DNA from: Strix aluco
Taxonomy: Eukaryota; Chordata; Aves; Strigiformes; Strigidae
DNA length: 64,000 bases
Direction of reading: 5' to 3'
Assembly (NCBI RefSeq): GCF_031877795.1
Contig: NC_133935.1
Location: forward strand, 82,117,748-82,181,747
Part shown: piece after piece, positions 51,201 to 64,000 of the stretch
Layout of the letters: the number at the start of each line of letters is the position of its first letter
Numbering within the stretch: the stretch's first letter is position 1
The notes under the pieces: model-generated
Database searches by the model: none
Told to the model about the DNA's origin: nothing
The model's input: only the letters and a program-made list of their open reading frames with translations
Position numbers and translations under genes: made by a program

Positions 51201-54200
51201 GTTATGTTAAAAGTAAACTGCTGGGTTAATACTTAGGGATTTTTCCCTTTTAAAGGAATTACAGAAAAGATGAGGAAACATCACAGGGCAAATAAACTCA
51301 TTTAGCTCAGAAAAAACATTTTGTAATAACGCTAATGCCAAGCACTCAGTCAGCAGCCCTAAAAGGGCAGGTATGTATCACAGCTCATGGTTACAGAAGC
51401 CAGCAGCTACACAAGGCCCCAGTCTGAGATCAAAGCAAGAAAAGTTTCAGAATAGTTTGGTGTTCAGTCTTGCATGCTTAGCTCTTAGGCCATGCTCTCT
51501 GGTAAGTGGGCAGTCATGATCACCAGCATAGCTAGTCTGCAGACCAGTGACCCTTTTTCAGCTGAAGTATGAGCTTTGCAAAATCCTTCTAAAAAGGTGA
51601 GGACTTTCCAGTACATAAAATCCCACTGAATTCATTGAAACTTGGTTATAAAAGTCATGTTCAGAAGAGTTACTAGACTTATTTTCTATTCCTGTTCAAG
51701 AACTTAGAGTAAATGTTTTTCTCCATAATAGCTACAGAATGTTGTTGCATGTTCCTGAATGTATTCTGATGCTGAGATTTTGTCTTCAAAACAATCCAAA
51801 AATAGTTATTTCTCCTCTTAGCCCCCAAATATCTTTGGGATTAATCATATAATGTATTTAACAAAGAATTCTTTATTTTAGGTAATTGTAGAAAGAAAAT
51901 GGTTGAAGCTTGAAGAAACAACTTATACTGATCCCTTTGGTAAAACGAGGTAATTGCCCCTCTGGCATTTCAGATTCCTGTAATGTTCCCCCTTGTACGG
52001 ACTAGCCCCAGGCTAGAGAGTATGAGCCTTACAAACCTGTTACTCAACACAAGATGAGATCTATTCATTGTGCAATTCCTTTATAGTTCGTACTGTTCAG
52101 AGAAAAAAATGTCACTCAAGCAGATGTGCTAGCATGTGGGATCGAGTTTGGCTCCTAAATACTTTTGGGCACATTGGACCCTGGTTTACTTTGCATTTCC
52201 AGTTCCTTGTAACGAGCAATGTATGTAAAGATGCTAAAGATGCTATGTTCTTCATTAAGGGCTCCTTTTTCTTGCTGATGGTACTGGATGTTGCATACTA
52301 CTGAAAAATTACTCTCTCTTGTGTATTATCATGCCTGTCCAATTCTTTTGTATGCTTTAGTTTTGTTGTGACAACATGACTTTACTTCCTTCCCCTTAAC
52401 GTGTTAGATTCTGTACTGATTGCTTTCTGCAGTGCCTCCCAATTCATCAGCAAAGTATCCTTTTAAAAAATAGCAAAGATTGGAGCTTTTGTGAAAAGAT
52501 GTTTATTGCTGGTGGATTTTTGGTTTTTACTCATCTCATTGCTTATTTTGAGAGAGAGAAGCTTTGGTGTTCCTTACCTGTGTGCGCCTTGTGTGCTCAA
52601 GTAACTGAGCTGAGAGTTCACAGTAACTTACACTACAAACCTGATGCAAAAGCAAGATAAAAGAATGCACATGGTCTTGTTAGAAAACTGCATTTCAAAC
52701 TTTGAAATGTTTTATATATAAATTGCTTTATTTTGCACTTTTATAGGATCACTTTTATAAGACTTGCCTGTTTGGTAACAATTATTTATGTCTTTCCCTT
52801 ATTTTTAGTCATTTTAAACAATCATTCATTAACTGTTTTCTCTCTCCCTCCTTTAAGCAGGCAAAACAAAATTATACTATTGGCACTTTCTAGTGCCAGT
52901 ATATGACAGGGTCTGCCTACAGCCAGCTGCTTTTTTAGGGGGCCTCACTGTGTGATGGCATATTTTGCTTTTAAATGGAAGTAGCAAGGGTAGAAAGATG
53001 ACTTATGTATTCATTTGTTCTTTTCTCTGTGTTAAACAGAACTTGGGAAACTGTAAAGCGTACTGGCAACAAAAAGGGTGTTTCAGCTGATGGTAAGACG
53101 TCGGTGACTTCTTTGCGTGTTTTCCTGTGAAAGTTCTGATAAACTCACAGTGCAGACTTAGAGCTGATCTGCCTGTGAATGAACGGAGATGCAGACCAAG
53201 TAGCTCAGGAGAGCTTGCTATAGCCCTGAGCTAATGAAGTGCTAACTTCAGTGCTGAAGAATCAGAACCTTACTGGTAGGAGTGTTTTCCCAAGATTATT
53301 GTATTCACTTTTAAACAATGGAGTAATTTCAAAGACGACATGGATGCCCTGATATGGCGTAGCTCACAGACTGGTGAATTGGGTCTGCTCTTAGGGGCTA
53401 AGGATACAGTTCTGTCTGGGTAAAAGAGGGACATGATTTATCCATGAAAGGACTTAGGAGGAGGTTCCATACTATGGCTTCCAAATAGTCTCTGCAGGCA
53501 AGAGAGCCCTTCTCTGGACACTGGTGGGCTCAGGTTCAGTCTTGCTTGGTACATGTGCCTCTCGTTTCTGGGCTGTTCCGAAGATCCCATTTCGGACTTT
53601 TCTCTCTCACCACACGCAATACAAGGAGCTTAAATTCATCATTCAGGATTCTGGAGCAGATATTTAAACATTGAATGCTCAGAGTAACAATGCTTGTGTT
53701 CCTTTCCAGACCTAGCACTAAACACTCACTTTCTCTATACTCCAGTTTTATGTACTTGTGTCTTCCGTCGCTATTTGTAGGTGTAGCAGTGATAGCAGTA
53801 CTACAGAGAACTCTCCACTACGACTGCATCGTCCTAGTGAAACAGTTCAGGCCCCCAATTAACAGCTATTGCTTGGAATTTCCTGCAGGTAAGTGACTGA
53901 AACATTAAGATGAGTCACATGAAGCTGACAGTTAAGTGTGTTTAGATGTGCTTGGAGTGTCAATCTTAATGAAGTCACGCTAACTGGAAAACCGTGGTGA
54001 GCTCTGTAGCTCAGTGTGCTGTTCAGAAGTAGGAATATTTGATAATCAAGAATACAAAATGAGTTCATTTGAGCAGACTGGGAGATATTTTGCAGAGTAG
54101 TCTGGTAATAGAATATTACATTTCCCTCCACGCCTCCGTTCTCTAAGAGTCAAAGCATTTGGCTTCCTTCCCTCATGAGAATATTAATGCATTTCCTGGG

Positions 54201-57200
54201 AAGGTAGCATGCTGCTGTAGTTGCAATCAGTTGTAGAAGTCAGTTGAAGATGTGGGCAGCAGCATGATCAATCCAGGAACTGGAATCCTTCCTAACACCT
54301 CAGTTTATCCCCCTGCAAAAATAGGGTAGTGAGGATGTTTCACCTCTTCCATAAAGCTGGATAAGATCTTGGGATGGGTATTGCGGTTAAGCTTTTCAGT
54401 TGTTCTTGTGTATTATTTATCTCACAGGCCTCATTGAGGAAAATGAGACTGCAGAAAGCGCCGCATTGCGAGAGTTGGAGGAAGAAACTGGGTACAAGGG
54501 GGAAGTCATTGAATGTACTCCAGGTCTTTGCTTTTTTTTATTTTCCCACCCAAAGTCTTTGCTTTTTTTTTTCTTTTCCCACCCGAAGCTAATTCTGTCT
54601 TTGATGGGTACTCTAAGTGTCTAAAATACCCTAAACCAAAGGAAAAATCCATGCAGAAAAGTCTATCCAGATTAGCAGAGAGTAGTATCCCATGGCTGTA
54701 CCAATAAGCTTTGGTCCTTAATGAGTCCGTTGCTGAACTTCTGTTAAACATACAGGACTAAAGTAAAAGTTTGATGTCTATAGAGGAAAACTGCTATTAA
54801 TTAAGATCCTTTACACAAAACCCAATTATTCAAGCTGTGATTTGGCATTTTAGTATAAATGTCTAAATTGCTGAACTTAATGTGAACAGCATCCGTGAAT
54901 TTAGGTAGAAAAAATAGCTGCATGATGCAGTGAGTGGAGGTCACCCTCACGTGAGCTGTGGGGAGGTGACGGTACTCAGCCTCTCCGACCGGAAGGAAGG
55001 GGAGAATAACAGGAGAGAACCTTTGGAATGTGATTGTTGCCATTCCAGTGCTTCCTACATAAAACAAAGTGAAGGCAAAATGAGGATCCTAAACAAAACT
55101 TGAGAAGGTAGAAGGGTGAGGTGACTTACGTGTGATTTCAAGTAAATGTCGTTACAGTTGAGACTCGGCTCTTGATTATTTATCTTGTTTAGTCTGGAGA
55201 AGAGGAGGCTGAGGGGAGACCTCATCGCCCTCTACAACTGCCTGAAAGGAGGTTGCAGAGAGCTGGGGATGAGCCTCTTGAACCAAGTAATAAGTGATAG
55301 GACAAGAGGTAATGGCCTCAAGTTGAGCCAGGGAAGGTTTAGACTGGGTATTAGGAAGTATTTCTTTACAGAATGGGTTGTTAGGCATTGGAATGGGCTG
55401 CCCAGGGAGGTGGTGGAGTCCCCATCCCTGGAGGTGTTCAAGAGTCGCGTTGACATAGTGCTGAGGGATCTGGTGTAGTTGGGAACTGTCAGTGCTAGGT
55501 TAACGGTTGGACTAGATGATCTTCAAGGTCCCTTCCAACCTAGATGATTCTGTGAATCTGTGATTCTATTGGGTACAGCTGTGTGCTGGGAACTAAGAGA
55601 TGGAGACAGGTGATGGCAAAATTAGACTAATAGGCTGAGGAAGTCTATAAGGGAATTATAGTTTACAGTTTAATCTTCAGTCTATGGAATGACAAGTAAA
55701 CCTCACTGCTGAAAACAAGTCTTACAAGAAATCTGTAAGAGCTGAAAGTTACAGAAACATTACTGTTAAGAACACGGGAAAACAAACTTTTCACAACTCT
55801 TGCAGCATGAACATATACCAAATATATGTTCTTCTATTGTATCAGATATATTTCTGTAAAAATTTTTGCTAAAATGTCAAGGTGCCCGACTTCTGCTTTT
55901 GAAAAATTAACCTCTACATGTGCTTGTTGGCAGCTCTCTGCTTGGACCCAGGTTTGTCAAACAGCACGACACACATTGTGAGCGTCACCATTAACGGAGA
56001 TGAGGCTGAGAATACAAGACCTAAGCAAAAACTTGGTGAGTTTCATACTATTTATTTGAAAATTGAGAACAAAAGAATGGGTTTAAAGGAACTATCCCTA
56101 CCACTGCATCTCTTCTGTCCCAGCTGATTTAAATGCTGTACATCCTTCAAATCATATCCTGCAGTCTAGATAAGCAGAGCCACGTTTCTTTGCTGAATTC
56201 ACTAGGGAGGCCTAGATGTTCAGTGTCAGGTGTTGGCACACCCCGAATGAGACATTTCGGTGCCAAGCTTCAATGAGGGGCATAAGCACTGTGAGCCCTA
56301 GATATTCCTCTTAGCTGTGGCTTGACCCTGGAAGTAACTGCAGTGTTGCTCACGATCAGTCAGCTATCAGAATGCTTTTTAGTTGTAAACTCTAGTGTAT
56401 TTCAAAATCCTTAATTTACTACTTTTGTTTTTTACTTGCAGATGATGGAGGTATGTTACATGGCTGTGCACCCATTGACAGTAAGGTCAAGTGTGATCAT
56501 CGTATGGCAAGTTTTCCTTAGAACATGGCAGTTAAAACTGTTTTATATTTGGGCTTGGTTACTCTCCTGACCCTAATCAAACACACGAGATTGACTTTGG
56601 CCTAGACATGAAAATTCCTGGGGGGCATTATCGCATCAATTACATTCAGGTATTGCACCTACAGCACCAGTATCTCAGGAGATACAAATTACTGAATCCT
56701 CAACAGCTGTAGATCAAGCCCCAAAGACAACTAATTCAGATAGACAGGGGAGGTGTAAACCAACACAGAGTTGTTAAGAACAAGCCTTTCTCTTTGTGCT
56801 GTTTTGGTCTTCAGTCAAACACATCTACGATCCGTTATTGTACCAGTGTAAGCCAAACAAAAGTCCGCTTCAGCAGTGTATTCCCCATTCTCCAAATGAA
56901 GGTGGTCTCATTTTAGAAGCTGTCAGCTGCACTGTTTTTCCCAGCTCTTTCCCAGTTTCTTTCTGCCAAACCTGTTTTTTAATGACCCCAGTTACTGCCT
57001 CCCCCCATTTAATCAGCCTTTTTGTGATATATGAAGGCTCACAGCTTTTGGATGGTGATGAGCATTAGGTCAGGTTGCTTCCCCTTCTAAATTGTAAGAA
57101 ACAGGACTCTGAGGTGTGATTTCCTCTACTGTTCAGTAATTTAAAGGTGTGTAAAATTTTTTTCTTCTCTCCTAGAATTTGTGGAAGTTATTTCACTTCC

Positions 57201-57631
57201 AAAGAATGACCTACTGCAAAGAATTGATGGTAAGAGCTTTCTGACACATTAAACGCACCAATGCGAGCTTTAGCAAGAAACCCTTAGCTTCTCTTCTCAT
57301 AGCTCCTCATGCCATTTCTTATCCTAGAATACTGTTATCTTAAACAAAAAGCTGTGAGAGACTTGGCCAGGTAACAGAGTTAGTGATATCACAAAGTGTT
57401 AGCATTAAGAATTCATGCCTGGAATGCCATACATCTTCATTTTAGTAAGGGACTTAATTAAATTTCTGTAGATGAGAAGTTTTAACAGCATCTCATTTTT
57501 TTTTTTTTTTTTAATTTTCAGAACTAGTAGCAGAAGAACATATTGCAGTGGATGCCAGGGTTTATACTTACGCCTTGGCCCTGAAGCGTGCAGCAGAAAA
57601 ACCGCTCCAAGTTCCTTTTATGAAGTTCTAA
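48220..57631 (+). CDS. NUDT5: NUDT5, ADP-sugar pyrophosphatase (9 coding exons, complete)
   Basis: Nine coding exons join to 663 nt, giving 220 residues; human has 219. NUDT5 is a homodimeric Nudix hydrolase that cleaves ADP-ribose and related ADP-sugars to AMP and the sugar phosphate, in cytosol and nucleus. In mammals it also makes ATP from ADP-ribose in the nucleus. Visible residues are W28 and W46, equivalent to the Trp pair that sandwiches the adenine, T45 beside W46, and R51 and R85 for substrate binding. The canonical Nudix box spans residues 98-120 (G-x5-E-x7-REL-x-EE-x-GY), with metal ligands E113 and E117, and the catalytic-loop glutamate is E167. The one extra residue against human falls at about 53-58. 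Exons: 48220-48282, 51882-51949, 53040-53092, 53781-53888, 54428-54523, 55934-56035, 56442-56450, 57176-57229, 57522-57631. All junctions are GT-AG. It shares a divergent promoter with CDC123 and is convergent with SEC61A2. Confidence 0.97.
48283..51881 (+). other. NUDT5 intron after the first coding exon, 3.6 kb
   Basis: AT-rich intron with T-runs (for example 50009-50022). No transposon or further exon recognised. Confidence 0.6.
51882..51949 (+). CDS. NUDT5: NUDT5 coding exon (residues 22-43, codon 44 split)
   Basis: Encodes [20 protein letters not shown] and then KT. W28 matches the human adenine-stacking Trp. Acceptor CTTTATTTTAG, donor GTAATT, phase 2 out. Confidence 0.96.
51950..53780 (+). 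other. NUDT5 introns flanking the 53040-53092 exon
   Basis: Two introns, 51950-53039 and 53093-53780, with no recognisable repeat family. Open frames seen here are read-through into adjacent exons or chance. Confidence 0.6.
53040..53092 (+). CDS. NUDT5: NUDT5 coding exon (residues 44-61, codon 62 split)
   Basis: Encodes [17 protein letters not shown] after the Arg codon that spans the intron. It carries T45, W46 and R51 and the one-residue insertion relative to human. Acceptor GTTAAACAG, donor GTAAGA. Confidence 0.96.
53781..53888 (+). CDS. NUDT5: NUDT5 coding exon (residues 62-97, codon 98 split)
   Basis: Encodes [20 protein letters not shown] and then [15 protein letters not shown], the central strand system before the Nudix box. 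R85 is the substrate-binding Arg equivalent. Acceptor ATTTGTAG, donor GTAAGT. Confidence 0.97.
54428..54523 (+). CDS. NUDT5: NUDT5 Nudix-box exon (residues 98-129, codon 130 split)
   Basis: Carries nearly all of the Nudix box ([20 protein letters not shown] then GY), including metal ligands E113 and E117. The homologous boundary at ECTP followed by the split Ala codon fixes the donor as CCAG followed by GTCTTTG. That donor departs from GTAAGT at every position after GT and starts a 31/33-bp tandem duplication. Confidence 0.96.
54524..54587. repeat. 31/33-bp tandem duplication at a NUDT5 splice donor
   Basis: GTCTTTGC, a T-run, then TTTTCCCACCCAAA (54524-54554) is followed directly by a second copy (54555-54587) with two extra T/C bases and one A-to-G change. 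The first base of the first copy is the first base of the NUDT5 intron. Confidence 0.9.
55188..55571 (+). mobile_element. CR1 LINE 3' fragment in a NUDT5 intron
   Basis: A relatively well-preserved CR1 piece. It has AGTCTGGAGAAGAGGAGGCT, the GGGGAGACCTCATCGCCCTC block, CTACAACTGCCTGAAAGGAG, GGGCTGCCCAGGGAGGTGGT, a GGTTGGACTAGATGATCTTC tail, and the terminal GATTCTGTGAATCTGTGATTCTA. One frame stays open for about 97 codons, suggesting this is the youngest CR1 copy here. It is 5'-truncated and sense to NUDT5. Confidence 0.92.
55934..56035 (+). CDS. NUDT5: NUDT5 coding exon (residues 130-163, codon 164 split)
   Basis: Encodes [20 protein letters not shown] and then [13 protein letters not shown], leading into the mobile catalytic loop. 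Acceptor GTTGGCAG, donor GTGAGT, phase 1. Confidence 0.96.
56036..57175 (+). other. NUDT5 introns around the microexon
   Basis: Introns 56036-56441 and 56451-57175 contain no recognised repeat. The nearest features are the microexon and its splice sites. Confidence 0.6.
56442..56450 (+). CDS. NUDT5: NUDT5 9-nt microexon (residues 164-166, start of codon 167)
   Basis: The nine bases ATGATGGAG sit between ACTTGCAG and GTATGT. With the G from the preceding exon they give D-D-G and the first base of E167, matching the GDGEF segment of mammalian NUDT5. Phase is 1 on both sides, so exclusion stays in frame and still rebuilds the Glu codon. The flanking splice signals and exact homology make the call good despite its size. 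Confidence 0.85.
57176..57229 (+). CDS. NUDT5: NUDT5 coding exon (residues 167-184, codon 185 split)
   Basis: Encodes [18 protein letters not shown]. The leading Glu (E167) aligns with the catalytic glutamate E166 of human NUDT5. Acceptor CTCTCCTAG, donor GTAAGA. Confidence 0.96.
57522..57631 (+). CDS. NUDT5: NUDT5 last coding exon (residues 185-220 and stop)
   Basis: Encodes [20 protein letters not shown], then [15 protein letters not shown] and TAA, ending in the PF(L/M)KF C-terminus of the family. The acceptor is preceded by a long T tract. Confidence 0.96.
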
Positions 57632-57839
57632 AACTAGATGAAGAGAAATTTAGATGAAAACTGCCCCATTCAGATGGCTTAGAAATGTAACTTCTTGTAC
57701 TAAAGGTGTGTTGCTTAACTTGTAGAGCAAACAAAAATATCCGTAGGAATGATTCTGATATTTTTATCTGGAATTATGTGACTGACAAAAAGTATTCTTT
57801 CTAGCTGCTCAGTCCATCAAGCCTTGACAGAATAATCAT

Positions 57840-57845
57840 AATAAA
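57840..57845 (+). terminator. NUDT5 polyadenylation signal AATAAA
   Basis: Canonical AATAAA 209 bases after the NUDT5 stop, followed by T-rich sequence (CTGTTTAATTTT). It is the first such signal downstream, giving a short 3' UTR. Confidence 0.75.
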
Positions 57846-57869
57846 AATGCTGTTTAATTTTCAGAATGG

Positions 57870-58955
57870 CTCATTTCTCACTGTATTCGTCATTGCGCTT
57901 AGGTTTCAGTATAAGGAAGATGCTTAAGTAACTGTAGTTGGTGTTCTAACACCACCTGTCCAAAAGGAGGAAGACCGCAGGACAAGCGCGCTTCTCTCAT
58001 CCCCAGGCACAAACAGCATCATTTCAACAACTACAGGTGATTCTCTGCAACAGGAGCAGCAACAGCAGCACCAGGACACAGCGTGCATGCTCTGGCTGCA
58101 GTGTTTGAAACGGCAGTTTCAGGAATTCCCTTCTATGATGGAGATTTTGCCTCCTTCTCCCAGCCCTAACAAACCTATCTCAAAAGAGAAAAATCGGTTG
58201 GTTTGATCTAAGAAAATACAGACTCTGACAGCGATGATGACAATAACAACAAAACAGCCACTGGTGCAAACCAGAACAAACCAGGGGATTCTGTTTAAGG
58301 TATGAGCTTGCTTACATGCCCCGAGATGGCAATGCCTTGCAGTTTGCCCTCTCCCTAGGACCTATCCCTGTCCCTGGGCTGCACCTTCGTTCAGCCTCAT
58401 CACTTCTAGGTAAACCTTTTGCCAAACCAACCTTCAGTGTATCTGCGCCCAGTTGACTGCTGCTAATTATGTCAGCCACCACCACTGCTTAAAGGTTAGG
58501 ATCCAAGAGCTGCCATAAACATATGCTAACATCAAAGTCTTGACTCTGAAATGAATTTGGAAGACAAACATAATTAGGAGGACACTCCTAGCTTAGAAAT
58601 GAAGCAGAAAACTTAAGCTTTTCTTACCTTCACAAACAACACAAAGTTACTTTCAAGTGAAGCATGAGAGAAGACAGAAGAGATCAAAGTGTGAAATCAA
58701 AGGGAAAAGTCATTGATTACAGCCAAGCAGAAAAGCTCAATGATTTTAAGGGGAGGAATCTTGAGATTTGTGTTTTGTTTTTTAATTAAGGCTGCTAAAA
58801 CCTGATCAAAATTATACTGTAGAAAGATAAAGGATAAAGAGAAAAAAAGAGAGCCTTCCAGTCCTACCTCACTAACAAAGCCTGTTAGAAATGATCAAAA
58901 ACTGCATACGGATTACATCTTGCACAGGGAAGACACAGGAGAGAGCTTAATTAAA
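57870..58955. other. Region between convergent NUDT5 and SEC61A2 3' ends
   Basis: About 1.1 kb separates the NUDT5 and SEC61A2 polyadenylation signals. It contains a short CAG/CAGCA-rich patch (58043-58072) and no recognisable gene, RNA or transposon. Confidence 0.55.
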
Positions 58956-58959
58956 TAAG

Positions 58960-58965
58960 TTTATT
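58960..58965 (-). terminator. SEC61A2 polyadenylation signal (AATAAA on minus)
   Basis: TTTATT on plus, so AATAAA on minus, about 0.9 kb after the stop codon. Two nearer copies lie at 59501-59506 and 59687-59692, so alternative 3' ends are possible. I prefer this one only as the most distal of the series. Confidence 0.5.
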
Positions 58966-59862
58966 GTCTAACGTTTACAGTTGTTACATTGCCGCTGTAA
59001 AGTGCGACAACATAAATAAATTTTCAGCAGAAACTCCTCGTTCCCCCCCTTTCCCTTCTATGAACACTGCTTTAGGAACCAGGCCTCGTCGTTTAGACTC
59101 ACAAAAGCAAAGTGGACATGAAGTTTCAGTGGCACAGTTTTCACAAGTACATGTTTAAACAAAACTACGGGGCTGACTTGCTAGCATGACAGCAGCTACC
59201 ATGCTGTCTCCCAGGAGGCCCCGGGCAAGAAACCACAACGCCCCAGGCCCTGCGATGCAGCGAATCCACCACAGAACCAGTTCACAGGTGAGATGAGTAT
59301 CAGTCTCCGGTGAAATGTTTGCTAGTCCACCCTTACAGCTCAGAGAAAGGTGCCTGGGTGGAGACACCACAAAGGAATAAGGAGTGCTGAGTTCAATGAT
59401 GGGGAAATGCAAGTTAAAAAAGTATAAAAAATTAATGCAAAATACAGGCTACAAATAAATTTTGTCAAGAATACTGGCACGTGGCAATCTGAACTCAGAT
59501 TTTATTTTTTTCCTATTAAGGACTGGGAAATAAATTGAACAGTTTAATGCTGTGTGCAAAAATGTTTACCGATATCAAACTGATACATTTTACCATCTCA
59601 CTGTAGTGTTTGAACAGCAAGGTAGATGAATTGGTTTCCAGCATTACAGGCAACACTAGATAATACTTAAACAAGATAATGTAAACTTTATTCTTAAGGC
59701 AGCTGGTACTAATGCTGCACACAGGCATTGCTCAATGCCCATTACAGTAATGGGACACGTAGCACTTTAAAACAAGTAAAAAGAAAATAGCATTATTGGA
59801 CTAAATGATGCATGTTGTCAAAATACTTTCCCTTTCACACAAACCATGAAATATTTGGACAT
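58966..59862 (-). other. SEC61A2 3' UTR (extent inferred)
   Basis: Sequence between the stop codon at 59863 and the distal polyadenylation signal, with two internal AATAAA motifs on the minus strand. No coding homology was found. Confidence 0.5.
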
Positions 59863-63914
<4,052 letters not shown>

Positions 63915-64000
63915 TTAATTCCCTGCTTCAGTATTTTCATCACGTTCGAGAGTGATCATTAAGTTTGTCATCTAAATAACATTCATGGTGTGTTTCTGCC

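Noticed and set aside
55185-55478. A 97-codon open frame in a NUDT5 intron
   Set aside because: It is the CR1 3' fragment and not an extra NUDT5 exon; the upstream exon phase and homology skip over it.
58035-58270. CAG-rich patch and acidic-looking frame between NUDT5 and SEC61A2
   Set aside because: The patch is short and interrupted. I found no open frame of useful length or splice context.

Overview
The window is vertebrate nuclear DNA, almost certainly from a bird. It is about 60% AT. It carries small exons in long GT-AG introns, a single CpG island, and several degenerate CR1 LINE fragments with the typical avian CR1 3' tail (a 'GGTTGGACT...GATGAT' block followed by 'GATTCTGTGATTCTA'). 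No bacterial, plasmid or CRISPR-like organisation is present.

Three protein-coding genes could be rebuilt exon by exon, with intact reading frames, matching splice phases and GT-AG junctions throughout. CDC123 (minus strand, 43720 down to 9274, 13 coding exons, 335 codons) encodes the eIF2 assembly chaperone. NUDT5 (plus strand, 48220 to 57631, 9 coding exons, 220 codons) encodes the ADP-sugar pyrophosphatase. The last six coding exons of a SEC61 alpha gene (minus strand, 63851 down to 59863, residues 155-476) encode most of the ER translocon channel; the rest lies beyond the right edge. The order CDC123-NUDT5-SEC61A matches human 10p14, which supports SEC61A2 rather than SEC61A1.

Layout: 1-about 510 is a 174-bp-period tandem repeat cut by the left edge. 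510-9273 is intergenic, with two CR1 loci. 9274-43720 is CDC123, whose introns hold CR1 fragments (24.7-26.1 kb) and a probable solo endogenous-retrovirus LTR (39.6-40.6 kb). 43.4-44.1 kb is a CpG island serving as a divergent promoter for CDC123 and NUDT5. 44.1-57.8 kb is NUDT5, with a CR1 copy at 55.19-55.57 kb. 57.85-58.95 kb separates the convergent 3' ends of NUDT5 and SEC61A2. 58.96-64.0 kb is SEC61A2.

The genes are housekeeping neighbours, not a pathway cluster: translation-initiation factor assembly, nucleotide-sugar hydrolysis and ER protein translocation. The most notable details are a 9-nt microexon in NUDT5 beside the codon for the catalytic glutamate, a weak splice donor in NUDT5 at the edge of a tandem duplication, a sense-oriented LTR inside CDC123, and the 174-bp repeat array. 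I saw no evidence of a new biological system.
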